A DNA stretch of 41,407 nt, from assembly GCA_030528525.1 (NCBI GenBank), contig JAUMYT010000017.1, forward strand, positions 1-41,407. The letters run 5' to 3'. The notes below the pieces were generated by a model. That model did no database searches and had not been told where the DNA came from. It saw nothing but the letters and a program-made list of their open reading frames with translations. Below, piece by piece: positions 17,946 through 25,887 of this stretch; positions within the stretch are counted from its first letter, which is position 1; each line of letters starts with the position of its first letter. Position numbers and translations under genes: made by a program. This stretch comes from Pasteurellaceae bacterium (GTDB lineage Bacteria > Pseudomonadota > Gammaproteobacteria > Enterobacterales > Pasteurellaceae).

Positions 17946-19481
17946 TTAATTTTTGTATTCATTCGTGAACATATTTTTTACACCGGTGGCGTATTGCATA
18001 ATCTCTTCTTGGTCGGTTTTCTTCGTGTCCAACATTCCCGTCATTCTGCCTTCACGCATCACGATCACACGGTCAGTAATCCCGAGAATTTCAGGCAATT
18101 CCGATGAAATCACAATCACCCCCACGCCATTGGCGGCTAATTCATCAATCAGCTGATAAATCGCATACTTCGCCCCCACGTCAATCCCACGGGTTGGCTC
18201 ATCAAAAATCATCACATTCGCATCACGGAACAACCATTTCCCGATCACCACTTTTTGTTGGTTACCTCCACTCAAATTATTCACTAATTGTTCAGGGGTC
18301 GGCGTTTTGATTTCCATTTTCTTAATGAACGTATCACTTGCCTCTAATTCATCAGAGGTAGAGATAATGCCTAACTTGTCGGTAACTTTATCCATTGATG
18401 CCATTGTGATGTTTTCACGAATGTTCATTCGCACCGCCACGCCGTTGAGCTTACGGTCTTCAGAAAGGTAAGCAATCCCCGCTTTGATCGAGTCGCTCGG
18501 ATCTTTAATCACCACTTTCTTATTACGCACATAAATTTCGCCTGCATCAAGCTGATCCGCACCGAAAATGGCTCTTGCTAGCTCCGTCCGTTTTGCCCCA
18601 ACCAAGCCCGTAATGCCGAGCACTTCGCCTTTAAGCAAATCGAAATTGAGTGGCTCAAACACGCCATACCGCTCGGCATTCATCACCGACAGAATAATTT
18701 CGTCGGTAATGTTGGCAGTTTTAGGTGGGAAGTGATTATCAAGGGTACGTCCAACCATTTTGGTGATGATTTCGTCCATCGTAATCTCATCAAAACGGTG
18801 ACTCGATACATAGGTGCCATCACGGAAAATGGTAATGCGGTCACAAATCTGCTTGAGTTCGTCCATACGGTGCGAAATGTACACAATACACACGCCTTTT
18901 TGTTTTAAACGGCGAACCAGTTCAAACAGTTTTTCGATCTCTTTTTCGGTTAAGGCGGATGTCGGTTCGTCCATAATTAGGACTTCCACATCAAAGGAAA
19001 GGGCTTTGGCGATTTCCACCATTTGCTGACGTGCCACCGATAAATCTTTGACCAAATCGGTCGGTTTCACATCAATGTCGAACATATTCAGCAAATCGGC
19101 AGCATCTTTGTTCATTTTGGCTTTATCGACAATGCCGAATTTGTGCGGCTCTCGGGCGAAGAAGATATTTTCCGCCACGGTTAAATGTGGGATCAGGTTC
19201 AATTCTTGGAAAATCATACTGATGCCTTCTTTTTGGGCTTCCAGTACCGACGAATAATTGACCTGTTTGCCTTTGTAAGTAATAGTGCCTTCATCGGCTT
19301 GATACACACCGATCAAACACTTCATTAGGGTGGATTTCCCCGCTCCATTTTCCCCCATTAGGGCGTGAGCTTCGCCTTTACGCAACTCCAGTTGCACATT
19401 TTTCAAGGCTTGCACCCCCACGAAGGATTTGCTGATATTTTGCATTGAGAGCAAAGGAACATCATTTTGCACTGCGGTCAT
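17946..19481 (-). CDS. sugar ABC transporter ATP-binding protein (RbsA/MglA family)
   Basis: The 511-residue protein has two fused ABC domains, as in RbsA and MglA. The first has Walker A GENGAGKST and LIMDEPTSALTEKE. Its signature region reads LSVARQQMVEIAKAL. The second has a degenerate P-loop (LVGAKRTELAR), the signature LSGGNQQKVVIGKWL and FDEPTRGIDVGAKY. A weakened second P-loop is normal for this family. It energises sugar import by the downstream permease and binding protein. A perfect CRP site lies 120 bp upstream. Confidence 0.95.
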   Translation of the reverse strand: MTAVQNDVPLLSMQNISKSFVGVQALKNVQLELRKGEAHALMGENGAGKSTLMKCLIGVYQADEGTITYKGKQVNYSSVLEAQKEGISMIFQELNLIPHLTVAENIFFAREPHKFGIVDKAKMNKDAADLLNMFDIDVKPTDLVKDLSVARQQMVEIAKALSFDVEVLIMDEPTSALTEKEIEKLFELVRRLKQKGVCIVYISHRMDELKQICDRITIFRDGTYVSSHRFDEITMDEIITKMVGRTLDNHFPPKTANITDEIILSVMNAERYGVFEPLNFDLLKGEVLGITGLVGAKRTELARAIFGADQLDAGEIYVRNKKVVIKDPSDSIKAGIAYLSEDRKLNGVAVRMNIRENITMASMDKVTDKLGIISTSDELEASDTFIKKMEIKTPTPEQLVNNLSGGNQQKVVIGKWLFRDANVMIFDEPTRGIDVGAKYAIYQLIDELAANGVGVIVISSELPEILGITDRVIVMREGRMTGMLDTKKTDQEEIMQYATGVKNMFTNEYKN

Positions 19482-19600
19482 TGACTGCCTCCGTCATCAT
19501 TCTGATTACATTGGGTTAGGCTTATCGCTGAGATAACAGTCAATATCTTTCAATAAAATCAGCAGAATAAGAAGTTTTTTTATACATCACGTGATTTTTT

Positions 19601-19616
19601 TGTGATACGGCTCACA
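19601..19616. promoter_or_regulatory. perfect CRP site upstream of the ABC operon
   Basis: TGTGA-TACGGC-TCACA, 120 bp before the ATPase start codon. Confidence 0.75.
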
Positions 19617-19697
19617 AAATTCACCCCCTTCACGTTTTTTTCCCTGCCCGTTTTTACCGAAAAGCTAAAAAATCGGGCATCGAGCCAATTCACCACA

Positions 19698-19730
19698 TTT
19701 TGCAAAATCCCCCTTTTTCTCGCCCCCTTG
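19698..19730 (-). repeat. 33-bp uptake-signal-like repeat, copy 10
   Basis: Minus strand CAAGGGGGCGAGAAA to GATTTTGCAAAA. It abuts copy 11 head to head, giving a CCCCCTTGCAAGGGGG palindrome. Confidence 0.85.
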
Positions 19731-19763
19731 CAAGGGGGAAGATCTTGCCCAAAATCTGCCAAA
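19731..19763 (+). repeat. 33-bp uptake-signal-like repeat, copy 11
   Basis: CAAGGGGGAAGATCTTG then AAATCTGCCAAA; divergent partner of copy 10. Confidence 0.7.
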
Positions 19764-19799
19764 TTCCCTGCAGTCTCACCAAGACGCTAACAAAACAAA

Positions 19800-19819
19800 A
19801 GGTGGGCAATTGCCCACCT
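19800..19819 (-). terminator. fucA terminator
   Basis: A perfect 20-bp palindrome, AGGTGGGCAATTGCCCACCT, ends 20 bp before the fucA stop codon. On the minus strand it runs into TTTGTTTTGTT. Confidence 0.8.
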
Positions 19820-19839
19820 GATAAAGAAGCCCAGTTGAA

Positions 19840-20511
19840 CTAACAACACGGACAACGTGGTTTTTCTTCCACACGCAAGCCGTAATTAGCGAATTTTTCC
19901 AGCACCACCTGAATTTCTTCATCAGGCAAAACAGGCACATCTGGCGTCGTGGCAAGCATTTTCAGATAAAGGGTCGCTAAAATTTCCACTTCGTGAGCCA
20001 CCCACAAGGCTTTGGCAAGATTCACTTCGGTGGCGATCATCCCGTGGTGTTGCAACAAAATTGCCTTGCTTTTCGCAATGCCTTCTTTCACATATTCCGC
20101 TAATTGCCACGTGCCGAACGTTGCATACGGTACGCACGGCACTTGGTTAGTGCCTGTCACACCAATCATATAGTGAATAGCTGGAATGGCTTTGTTTAAA
20201 ATCGCCACCGCTGTGCAGTTGACGGCGTGGTTATGCACCACGGCATTGCATTTTGGGCGAACTTCATATACCGCTTGATGAAATTGCCATTCGCTGGACG
20301 GAATTTTGCCTGCTTCAAAGGTGCCGTCGTTATCCACATAGACAATGTCATCTTCGGTCATTTGCTCATAAGGCATACCTGATGGCGTGATCAACATCCC
20401 GTTGCCATAACGCACGCTGATATTGCCTGCGGTACCTTGGTTTAAGCCCAAACGGGTCATTTCTAAACAGGCATCAATAATTTGTCTTGCTAACTCTTTT
20501 CGATTACTCAT
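19840..20511 (-). CDS. fucA: L-fuculose-1-phosphate aldolase
   Basis: The 223-residue class II aldolase cleaves L-fuculose 1-phosphate to DHAP and L-lactaldehyde. It aligns throughout with E. coli FucA: LARQIIDACLEMTRLGLNQG, TAGNISVRYG, LITPSGMPYE, the substrate-side SSEW, the zinc ligands in VVHNHAVNCTA and LLQHHGMIA, and the C-terminal LEKFANYGLRVEE. A Cys-rich tail (RCPCC) is extra. It follows fucU by 9 bp and ends the fucIKUA operon. The lactaldehyde goes to AldA and the DHAP joins the glp products. Confidence 0.96.
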   Translation of the reverse strand: MSNRKELARQIIDACLEMTRLGLNQGTAGNISVRYGNGMLITPSGMPYEQMTEDDIVYVDNDGTFEAGKIPSSEWQFHQAVYEVRPKCNAVVHNHAVNCTAVAILNKAIPAIHYMIGVTGTNQVPCVPYATFGTWQLAEYVKEGIAKSKAILLQHHGMIATEVNLAKALWVAHEVEILATLYLKMLATTPDVPVLPDEEIQVVLEKFANYGLRVEEKPRCPCC

Positions 20512-20520
20512 AACTACCTC

Positions 20521-20961
20521 TTAACCTTGGTAAACGGGGGTAACCCCTTTTTTCAAAATAATGTTGCCGTATTTGGCTAATTCGCCTGTCACCACCACGG
20601 CATAGGCTTTTTCTGCTCGATCATAAAAGGCAAAGCGTTCAACACGCTCGACTTTGGGTGCTTCGCCATTGATCTTGCGAATGGCAGCCAAATAACGTTC
20701 TTCCACCATTGGATCAAGCGTATCGCCTGGTACTGCGGACATCATCGCCAGCGGAGCATCGACATATTGGTCAAACTCAAACAGTGGCGAAATGGCTTCA
20801 AGTAATGTCGCAATTTGCAAACCGTCTGCACGGATCACTTTTGAATGCAACTGATGAGCAGGAAAATGGGCATCAGATAACACGATTTCATCGCCGTGCC
20901 CCATTTCCGCAAGCACTTTCAGCAGTTTTGGCGAAAGTGCAGGGTGAATGCCTTTTAACAT
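20521..20961 (-). CDS. fucU: L-fucose mutarotase
   Basis: The 146-residue RbsD/FucU-family enzyme interconverts the alpha and beta anomers of L-fucose so that FucI receives its preferred form. Family motifs are [26 protein letters not shown], split here as [14 protein letters not shown] and [18 protein letters not shown], with the catalytic His in GHGDE, and the C-terminal [20 protein letters not shown]. It lies between fucK and fucA. The 144-bp gap to fucK holds a GC-rich inverted repeat with a nested uptake-signal copy. Confidence 0.95.
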   Translation of the reverse strand: MLKGIHPALSPKLLKVLAEMGHGDEIVLSDAHFPAHQLHSKVIRADGLQIATLLEAISPLFEFDQYVDAPLAMMSAVPGDTLDPMVEERYLAAIRKINGEAPKVERVERFAFYDRAEKAYAVVVTGELAKYGNIILKKGVTPVYQG

Positions 20962-20981
20962 TGGAACTCCTTCATATTATT

Positions 20982-21102
20982 CCCTCCTCCGCTTGCGGGG
21001 GAGGGTTAGGGAGGGGGGGAATTTGCAGATTTTTCATCAAATCTGACCCCTTGTTGCCTTCGGCAATCCCCCCACCTTGCCTCCCCCGCAAGCGGGCGAG
21101 GG
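20982..21102. repeat. GC-rich inverted element between fucK and fucU
   Basis: CCCTCCTCCGCTTGCGGGGG near 20982 and CTCCCCCGCAAGCGGGCGAG near 21081 are each hairpins and form an inverted pair. The interior holds an uptake-signal-like copy (21021-21053). Similar CCTCCCCGCTTGCGGGG-type elements are widespread intergenic repeats. Confidence 0.7.
21021..21053 (-). repeat. 33-bp uptake-signal-like repeat nested in the GC-rich element, copy 12
   Basis: Minus strand CAAGGGGTCAGATTTGAT, ending AAATCTGCAAAT. Confidence 0.75.
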
Positions 21103-21105
21103 TAT

Positions 21106-22545
21106 TTATAAATGTTGATAAACTTGAGAATTTTCACTCGGAACTATCCGCTTGATCGCAGGTTTCATTGCTTGCTGTGCAGCTTGAACATTGTCGAACA
21201 CGCCAGCCCCTGTGAAAGTGAACATCGCTGCCCCTAGCACAGTAGTTTCGGACATATCCACCACATCAATCGGCAAGTTCAACACATCAGCACGGATTTG
21301 GTTCCAGAGCCTATTTTTCGAACCGCCACCGACACAAATCAGGCTTTTGGCTTTAAATTGCCCCACTTGCTCAAGTAGCGATAAGCCCTCTTTTAAACGG
21401 AATGCCATATATTCCAAACCTGCACGGTAGACTTCGCCACGGGTTTTGTGCATTGAAAGCCCTGCGATGGTGCCACTTTGGTGGGTCGTGCCGTCAAATC
21501 TGCCTTGTAACTGCACGCCGTTTGCACCTGCTGGCACTTTTTCGCCTTCGCCGATCATTGTTGGATAATAATTTGGCGTATTCGCCACATCACTAAAGAA
21601 GGTTTTGCCGATCCACTCCATCACGCCTGAACCGACCCATTGCACCCCTGGGTTGAAGCAACCTGCTTGGCTATCAAACTCAATGGTTAAGCCTTTTTGG
21701 GCTTGCTCCCATTGCGGTTCGGCTTGTTGGGTGCGAGCCATTAAAATTTCCCAGGTGCCTGAACTCAGTACAGGTTGGTTGTAATCCGCCCCCGAGCCGA
21801 AAATCGCAAATTGGGTATCGTGTCCTGCGGAAATCACGGGTAAATCCGCTGGCAAGCCGAGCTGTTGGGCGATGTCTGCTTTCAAATTCCCCACTTTTTC
21901 GCCCGCACTTTTCATTGGCGGAAAATGCGATTTACCTAAACCGAGCAACGCCAAGGCTTCGCTGTCCCAATCGTCTTGGGCGATGTTGGTCATCATTGAT
22001 GTGCCTGCCATTGTGCGGTCAGTGCTTTGTACGCCCGTTAAGCGATAGGTGAGAATGGACGAAATAAATAAGAAACTCGCCGCTTGAGCGAATAATTCAG
22101 GTTTGTTCTGTTTCAACCATAACAATTTGAACAGGGTGTTAAAGCTGTAATGCCCCACGCCGTTGCGTTGGTAGAGCTTCTCGACATCGATCCAGTTCGC
22201 CAAACCTTGCATAATCGGCAAGGTGCGTGGGCATTTCCACGAAATGATCGGGTAAAGCTGTTTGCCGTTTTTATCAAAAATGGCACCGTCCACGCCGAAG
22301 GTGGTGACCGAAATACCAACAATCTCTTGGCGTTGCGTTTCGGTGAGCTGGGCGAGCGTTTCTTTGGCACAGATCATCAATTTCTGCCAAATTTCATCAA
22401 TATCCCAAATGTGATAATCAGCAGATTCTTCGCCTGTTTGGGTATTGTTGGCAATGTGATGCACCGCCACCAACTTGCCGTGGCTATCCACCGCCACTGT
22501 GCGTAAATTGGTCGCACCACAGTCAAAAATCAGTGAGATAGGCAT
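21106..22545 (-). CDS. fucK: L-fuculokinase
   Basis: The 479-residue FGGY-family sugar kinase phosphorylates L-fuculose at C1. The N-terminal phosphate loop is LIFDCGATNLRTVAVD, with SVTTFGVDGAIFD and ISWKCPRT following; SAGHDTQFAIFGSG and LICVGGGSKNRLWNQI are the C-terminal nucleotide-binding parts. Length agrees with E. coli FucK. It is the second gene of the operon, separated from fucI by a REP-like element. The DCGATNLR variant of the usual DxGTTSxR loop supports FucK over glycerol or xylulose kinases. Confidence 0.94.
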   Translation of the reverse strand: MPISLIFDCGATNLRTVAVDSHGKLVAVHHIANNTQTGEESADYHIWDIDEIWQKLMICAKETLAQLTETQRQEIVGISVTTFGVDGAIFDKNGKQLYPIISWKCPRTLPIMQGLANWIDVEKLYQRNGVGHYSFNTLFKLLWLKQNKPELFAQAASFLFISSILTYRLTGVQSTDRTMAGTSMMTNIAQDDWDSEALALLGLGKSHFPPMKSAGEKVGNLKADIAQQLGLPADLPVISAGHDTQFAIFGSGADYNQPVLSSGTWEILMARTQQAEPQWEQAQKGLTIEFDSQAGCFNPGVQWVGSGVMEWIGKTFFSDVANTPNYYPTMIGEGEKVPAGANGVQLQGRFDGTTHQSGTIAGLSMHKTRGEVYRAGLEYMAFRLKEGLSLLEQVGQFKAKSLICVGGGSKNRLWNQIRADVLNLPIDVVDMSETTVLGAAMFTFTGAGVFDNVQAAQQAMKPAIKRIVPSENSQVYQHL

Positions 22546-22566
22546 AAATATATCTCCCTTTTCCTT

Positions 22567-22656
22567 GTAGGGTGGGCTTCAGCCCACCATTGACCTTTAC
22601 AAGGGGTCAGATTTTATGAATTTTCTGCAAAATGGTGGGCAAAATGCCCACCCTAC
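22567..22656. repeat. REP-like GTAGGGTGGGC pair with nested uptake-signal copy
   Basis: GTAGGGTGGGCTTCAGCCCACC (split: GTAGGGTGGGC / TTC / AGCCCACC, 22567-22588) and its inverted partner ending GCCCACCCTAC (to 22656) are hairpins. A 33-bp uptake-signal-like copy occupies 22600-22632 between them. The element fills nearly all of the fucI-fucK gap. Confidence 0.85.
22600..22632 (+). repeat. 33-bp uptake-signal-like repeat nested in REP, copy 13
   Basis: CAAGGGGTCAGATTTTATG, then TTTTCTGCAAAA. Confidence 0.85.
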
Positions 22657-22660
22657 CTAG

Positions 22661-24427
22661 TTAGCGATAAAGCGGTCCGAAGTTGGCACAAGCACGGTAG
22701 TCTTGACCTTCTTTATCCTGACCGAACATACTCCACGCACTTGGGCGGAATACGTCTTTATCGGCGACGTTGTGCATATTGACTGGAATGCGGAGCATTG
22801 AGGCAAGGGTAATTAAGTCTGCCCCCACGTGTCCGTAAGTCGCTACACAGTGGTTAGCACCCCAGTTTGCCATCACGGAATACACATCGGCAAACGCCCC
22901 TTTGCCAGTTAAACGTGGCACAAACCACGTGGTTGGCCAGGTTTCGTTAGTGCGTTTGTTGAGAATGTCGTGCACATTTTCTGGTAAATCAATCGACCAA
23001 CCTTCCGCAATTTGTAACACAGGGCCGACACCTTTCACGAGATTGATACGGTGCATCGTAAACGGCATTCCGCCTTTGGTGAGATATTGAGATGATAAGC
23101 CACCGCCACGGAAATATTCGTACACCGCAGGACACCAACGGGTATTTTCTAAACAACGTTTACCGTCTTCTTCGGTCACTTCCCAGTATGGTTTGATCAC
23201 AGGTTTGCCATCTTTGTCGGTGTGCTGACCTGTGCCGTCTAACGCTGCTGAACCTGAGTTGATCAAGTGAATAAAGCCACTTTCTGGTTTCCAACCTGTG
23301 ACACGTTCAACCGATTCTGGGCTCCAGTAAGTCCGCACGTCAGCAAAGATTTGAGCTTGCCCTGTGAGCAAGTTACCAAACAACATATTCACCGCATTCA
23401 AGCTGTCATTTTCGGTGGCTAAAATGTACGGTGGACGCACGCCGTTCCAGTCGTAAGTGGAGTTGAGCAAGGCTTCCATAAAGTCGCCGTTCGGGCTGTG
23501 GTCTGTCCAATGACGTTGCCCTTGGAAACCACCTGCGATCGCATTGTGTCCTAAGGCTTCTTCGCCGAAATTGAGTTCCGCTAATTTTGGATTACCGACC
23601 ATCAAATCACGGGTGATAATCGTCATTTTTACCAAAGTTTCACGCAATTTGGCTTTTTCTTCGGCGTTCATTTGGTTTTCTGGAGCGTTTACGTCCACCC
23701 CTTCAATGCAGAACTCATTCGCCCATTTCAGTGCTAATTCATACTCTTCTTTGTCGTAAATGCCACGCTCGATACGGCGAGTAATTTCGCTCATATCCAC
23801 ATATTCATTACGCATTCCAAAGTAATCTTGGAAGAACTCTTGGTTCACGATGGAACCCGCAATCCCCATTGAAACAGAACCGATCGAGAGATAAGACTTG
23901 CCACGCAAGGTTGCCACTGCAAGCCCTGCACGTGCGAAACGCAATAGTTTTTCTTTCACATCGTCAGGAATGGATTGATCGCTCGCTTCTTGCACTTCGG
24001 TGCCGTAAATCGAGAACGCTGGCAAGCCCATTTGGTTGTGTCCTGCTAACGCAGCCGCCAAGTAAACTGCCCCTGGGCGTTCTGTGCCGTTAAAGCCCCA
24101 AATCGCTTTTGGCATATGCGGATCCATATCAATGGTTTCTGAACCATAGCACCAGCAAGGTGTTACCGTGAGCACCACGCCCACATTTTCACGTTTGAAT
24201 TTTTCAGCACAGGCTGCGGCTTCCACCACACCACCGATACAGGTATCGGCAATCACACACTCGACAAAATCCCCGTTGGTGTGACGCACTTCACTCTCAA
24301 GCAACGCCGCCACTCGTTTTGCCATATTCATTGTTTGATCTTCAAGGGATTCCCGCACGCCAAGACGACGACCGTCAATGGTGGGACGAATACCGATTTT
24401 TACTGGAACGGATTTTAATTGAGTCAT
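22661..24427 (-). CDS. fucI: L-fucose isomerase
   Basis: The 588-residue Mn-dependent ketol isomerase converts L-fucose to L-fuculose. Family landmarks include [20 protein letters not shown] near the N-terminus, [45 protein letters not shown] and the C-terminal [20 protein letters not shown]. Length matches E. coli FucI. It is the first gene of fucIKUA. RBS GGGAGAAA lies before the ATG, and a perfect CRP site is 92 bp upstream. The divergence-free arrangement puts the regulator gene just upstream on the same strand. Confidence 0.96.
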   Translation of the reverse strand: MTQLKSVPVKIGIRPTIDGRRLGVRESLEDQTMNMAKRVAALLESEVRHTNGDFVECVIADTCIGGVVEAAACAEKFKRENVGVVLTVTPCWCYGSETIDMDPHMPKAIWGFNGTERPGAVYLAAALAGHNQMGLPAFSIYGTEVQEASDQSIPDDVKEKLLRFARAGLAVATLRGKSYLSIGSVSMGIAGSIVNQEFFQDYFGMRNEYVDMSEITRRIERGIYDKEEYELALKWANEFCIEGVDVNAPENQMNAEEKAKLRETLVKMTIITRDLMVGNPKLAELNFGEEALGHNAIAGGFQGQRHWTDHSPNGDFMEALLNSTYDWNGVRPPYILATENDSLNAVNMLFGNLLTGQAQIFADVRTYWSPESVERVTGWKPESGFIHLINSGSAALDGTGQHTDKDGKPVIKPYWEVTEEDGKRCLENTRWCPAVYEYFRGGGLSSQYLTKGGMPFTMHRINLVKGVGPVLQIAEGWSIDLPENVHDILNKRTNETWPTTWFVPRLTGKGAFADVYSVMANWGANHCVATYGHVGADLITLASMLRIPVNMHNVADKDVFRPSAWSMFGQDKEGQDYRACANFGPLYR

Positions 24428-24518
24428 AAGAATTTCTCCCGAATCATTGAAATGAACAGAATTAAACGTTGCTATTTTGCAAGCAATTATGGGAAGGGAA
24501 AGGAAATCCTGCGTTTTT

Positions 24519-24534
24519 TGTGAGATAAATCACA
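24519..24534. promoter_or_regulatory. perfect CRP site upstream of fucI
   Basis: TGTGA-GATAAA-TCACA, 92 bp before the fucI start codon. Confidence 0.8.
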
Positions 24535-24546
24535 AAAAAGGGCTAA

Positions 24547-24579
24547 CAAGGGGTCAGATCTTGGCAAAAATCTGCAAAA
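24547..24579 (+). repeat. 33-bp uptake-signal-like repeat, copy 14
   Basis: CAAGGGGTCAGATCTTGG, then AAATCTGCAAAA; its A run forms the T run of the fucR terminator. Confidence 0.85.
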
Positions 24580-24582
24580 AAG

Positions 24583-24619
24583 ATGCCCGATTTTTTCGCT
24601 CTTGGTGGAAATCGGGCAT
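24583..24619 (-). terminator. terminator of the fucR-like gene
   Basis: ATGCCCGATTT (24583-24593) and AAATCGGGCAT (24609-24619) form a perfect 11-bp stem, followed on the minus strand by C and TTTTTT. It starts 20 bp past the regulator's stop codon and separates it from fucI. Confidence 0.85.
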
Positions 24620-24638
24620 TGAGAAGAAAGTTTAAAAA

Positions 24639-25385
24639 TTAGCACGTAATCGAAATGCGATATTTCTCACAATAATCACGGATAGATTTAGGCGGGAGCT
24701 GATCGCAAAACAGAATATCCATATCCGATAAATCACACAGTTTAATCAGATCTTTCCGCTCATATTTGCTGTGATCGGCGAACAGAAATATCCGCTTACT
24801 CACTGCCAACATTTTACGTTTTAAAACCGCATTCATCTCATTCGATTCCCACACGATGCCGTCTGAAATGCCAGTGCAGGAGCAGATCGCAATATCAATG
24901 TTCAGTCGAGAGAGCAGATGCCCCGACAACGAGCCATAAAAAGCATCATATTTGGGCGAATACGTCCCACCTGTGGCGATGATTTCAATCGATGATTTGT
25001 TTGCCAAGGCTCGGATATTATGCATCGAACTGGTTACCACCGTGCAAGGCACATCGGGCAACAGTTGAGCAAAGTTCCAACTGCTAGAACTGGCATCTAA
25101 ACCAATTACCGCCCCTTCAAAAAAGTGAGCCAAGGCATTTTCGGCAATGGATTTTTTCGCTTCGCTGTTGATCCGCTGACGTACCTGAAATGAGCGACCA
25201 ATATCCCGATTCTTATTACTCACCGCCCCGCCGTGGGTACGGTGCAATAAATTCTGTTGAGCAAGATGATTTAAATCTCGTCGAATCGTTTCCACCGACA
25301 CCCCAAACGCCGTCGCCAATTCCTGCACACTGGCTTCGTCATATTTTTCCAAAAAACTCAGAATTTCAACTTGGCGGTTTTGCAT
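24639..25385 (-). CDS. fucR: DeoR-family regulator, probable fucose-operon regulator
   Basis: The 248-residue protein has the DeoR helix-turn-helix at residues 4-56 (ILSFLEKYDEASVQELATAF, then VSVETIRRDLNHL and LLHRTHGGAV). The sensor domain follows (GLDASSSSWNFAQLL, ATGGTYSPKYDAFYG, LFADHSKYERKDLIKLCDL). Such proteins bind phosphorylated sugars; E. coli FucR is an activator responding to L-fuculose 1-phosphate. Position directly upstream of fucI on the same strand supports a role in fuc control. The gene name rests on context and family. Confidence 0.85.
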   Translation of the reverse strand: MQNRQVEILSFLEKYDEASVQELATAFGVSVETIRRDLNHLAQQNLLHRTHGGAVSNKNRDIGRSFQVRQRINSEAKKSIAENALAHFFEGAVIGLDASSSSWNFAQLLPDVPCTVVTSSMHNIRALANKSSIEIIATGGTYSPKYDAFYGSLSGHLLSRLNIDIAICSCTGISDGIVWESNEMNAVLKRKMLAVSKRIFLFADHSKYERKDLIKLCDLSDMDILFCDQLPPKSIRDYCEKYRISITC

Positions 25386-25462
25386 TGTTTACTCCAATAC
25401 TTAATGCTATTTGAGCTATTTTACACAAATCTTCACTGTTATACTCTATGCTTAGGTTATTA

Positions 25463-25495
25463 CCACGGGTCAAAAAAGTGCCATTCTTTGCAAAA
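25463..25495 (+). repeat. degenerate 33-bp uptake-signal-like copy beside oriC
   Basis: The core reads CCACGGGTC, but the 33-bp unit still ends TTCTTTGCAAAA at the exact expected spacing. Confidence 0.5.
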
Positions 25496-25509
25496 CTTAT
25501 TTTTCAACT

Positions 25510-25825
25510 TGTGGATAACTCACTATTTTTTCTGTGATTATCTTGAGATATTCCATTGCATAACGTTGATCTCAATTTTCCCTGTGGATAACTTGAGATC
25601 TTATTCACAGCTTAGATCGGATTTTTATTCAGGATCTTTTCTCTCTTTCTTACAGATTAACCCTTTGAATTTATAGGATCTTTTTCAGTTCTCCACAAAA
25701 GATCGCCTTGCTAATAAAAACAATAATAAGAGATCTTTATATAAAGATCTTATTTATATTTAGCGATCCTTTTCCGAATTTCGATCGCAGTTCAAAGATC
25801 GTAAATAGCTTTTTTCAGATCGGGT
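25510..25825. other. oriC: chromosomal replication origin oriC
   Basis: The region between fucR and mnmG holds perfect TTATNCACA DnaA boxes at 25510-25518 (-), 25583-25591 (-) and 25601-25609 (+), and a one-mismatch box TTCTCCACA at 25689-25697 (+). Twelve GATC sites fall within 25568-25823, against about one expected by chance. An AT-rich stretch with GATCTTT-type 13-mer-like units lies at about 25675-25765, on the mnmG side. This matches the layout of E. coli oriC, where the unwinding element is nearest gidA/mnmG, and the GATC density implies Dam/SeqA control. No protein-coding gene is apparent in 25386-25887. Confidence 0.88.
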
Positions 25826-25887
25826 TTTTTCAGGTAGAATATCGCCCTTTTATGTTTACAAATGATGTCGATAAACGAAGGCAAAAT

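Noticed and set aside
25386-25509. Additional DnaA boxes in the fucR leader
   Set aside because: Only matches with two or more mismatches were found.
25708-25887. 60-codon N-terminal extension of mnmG
   Set aside because: It lies in the oriC AT-rich region, and MnmG family proteins start at the ATG at 25888 with a proper ribosome-binding site.
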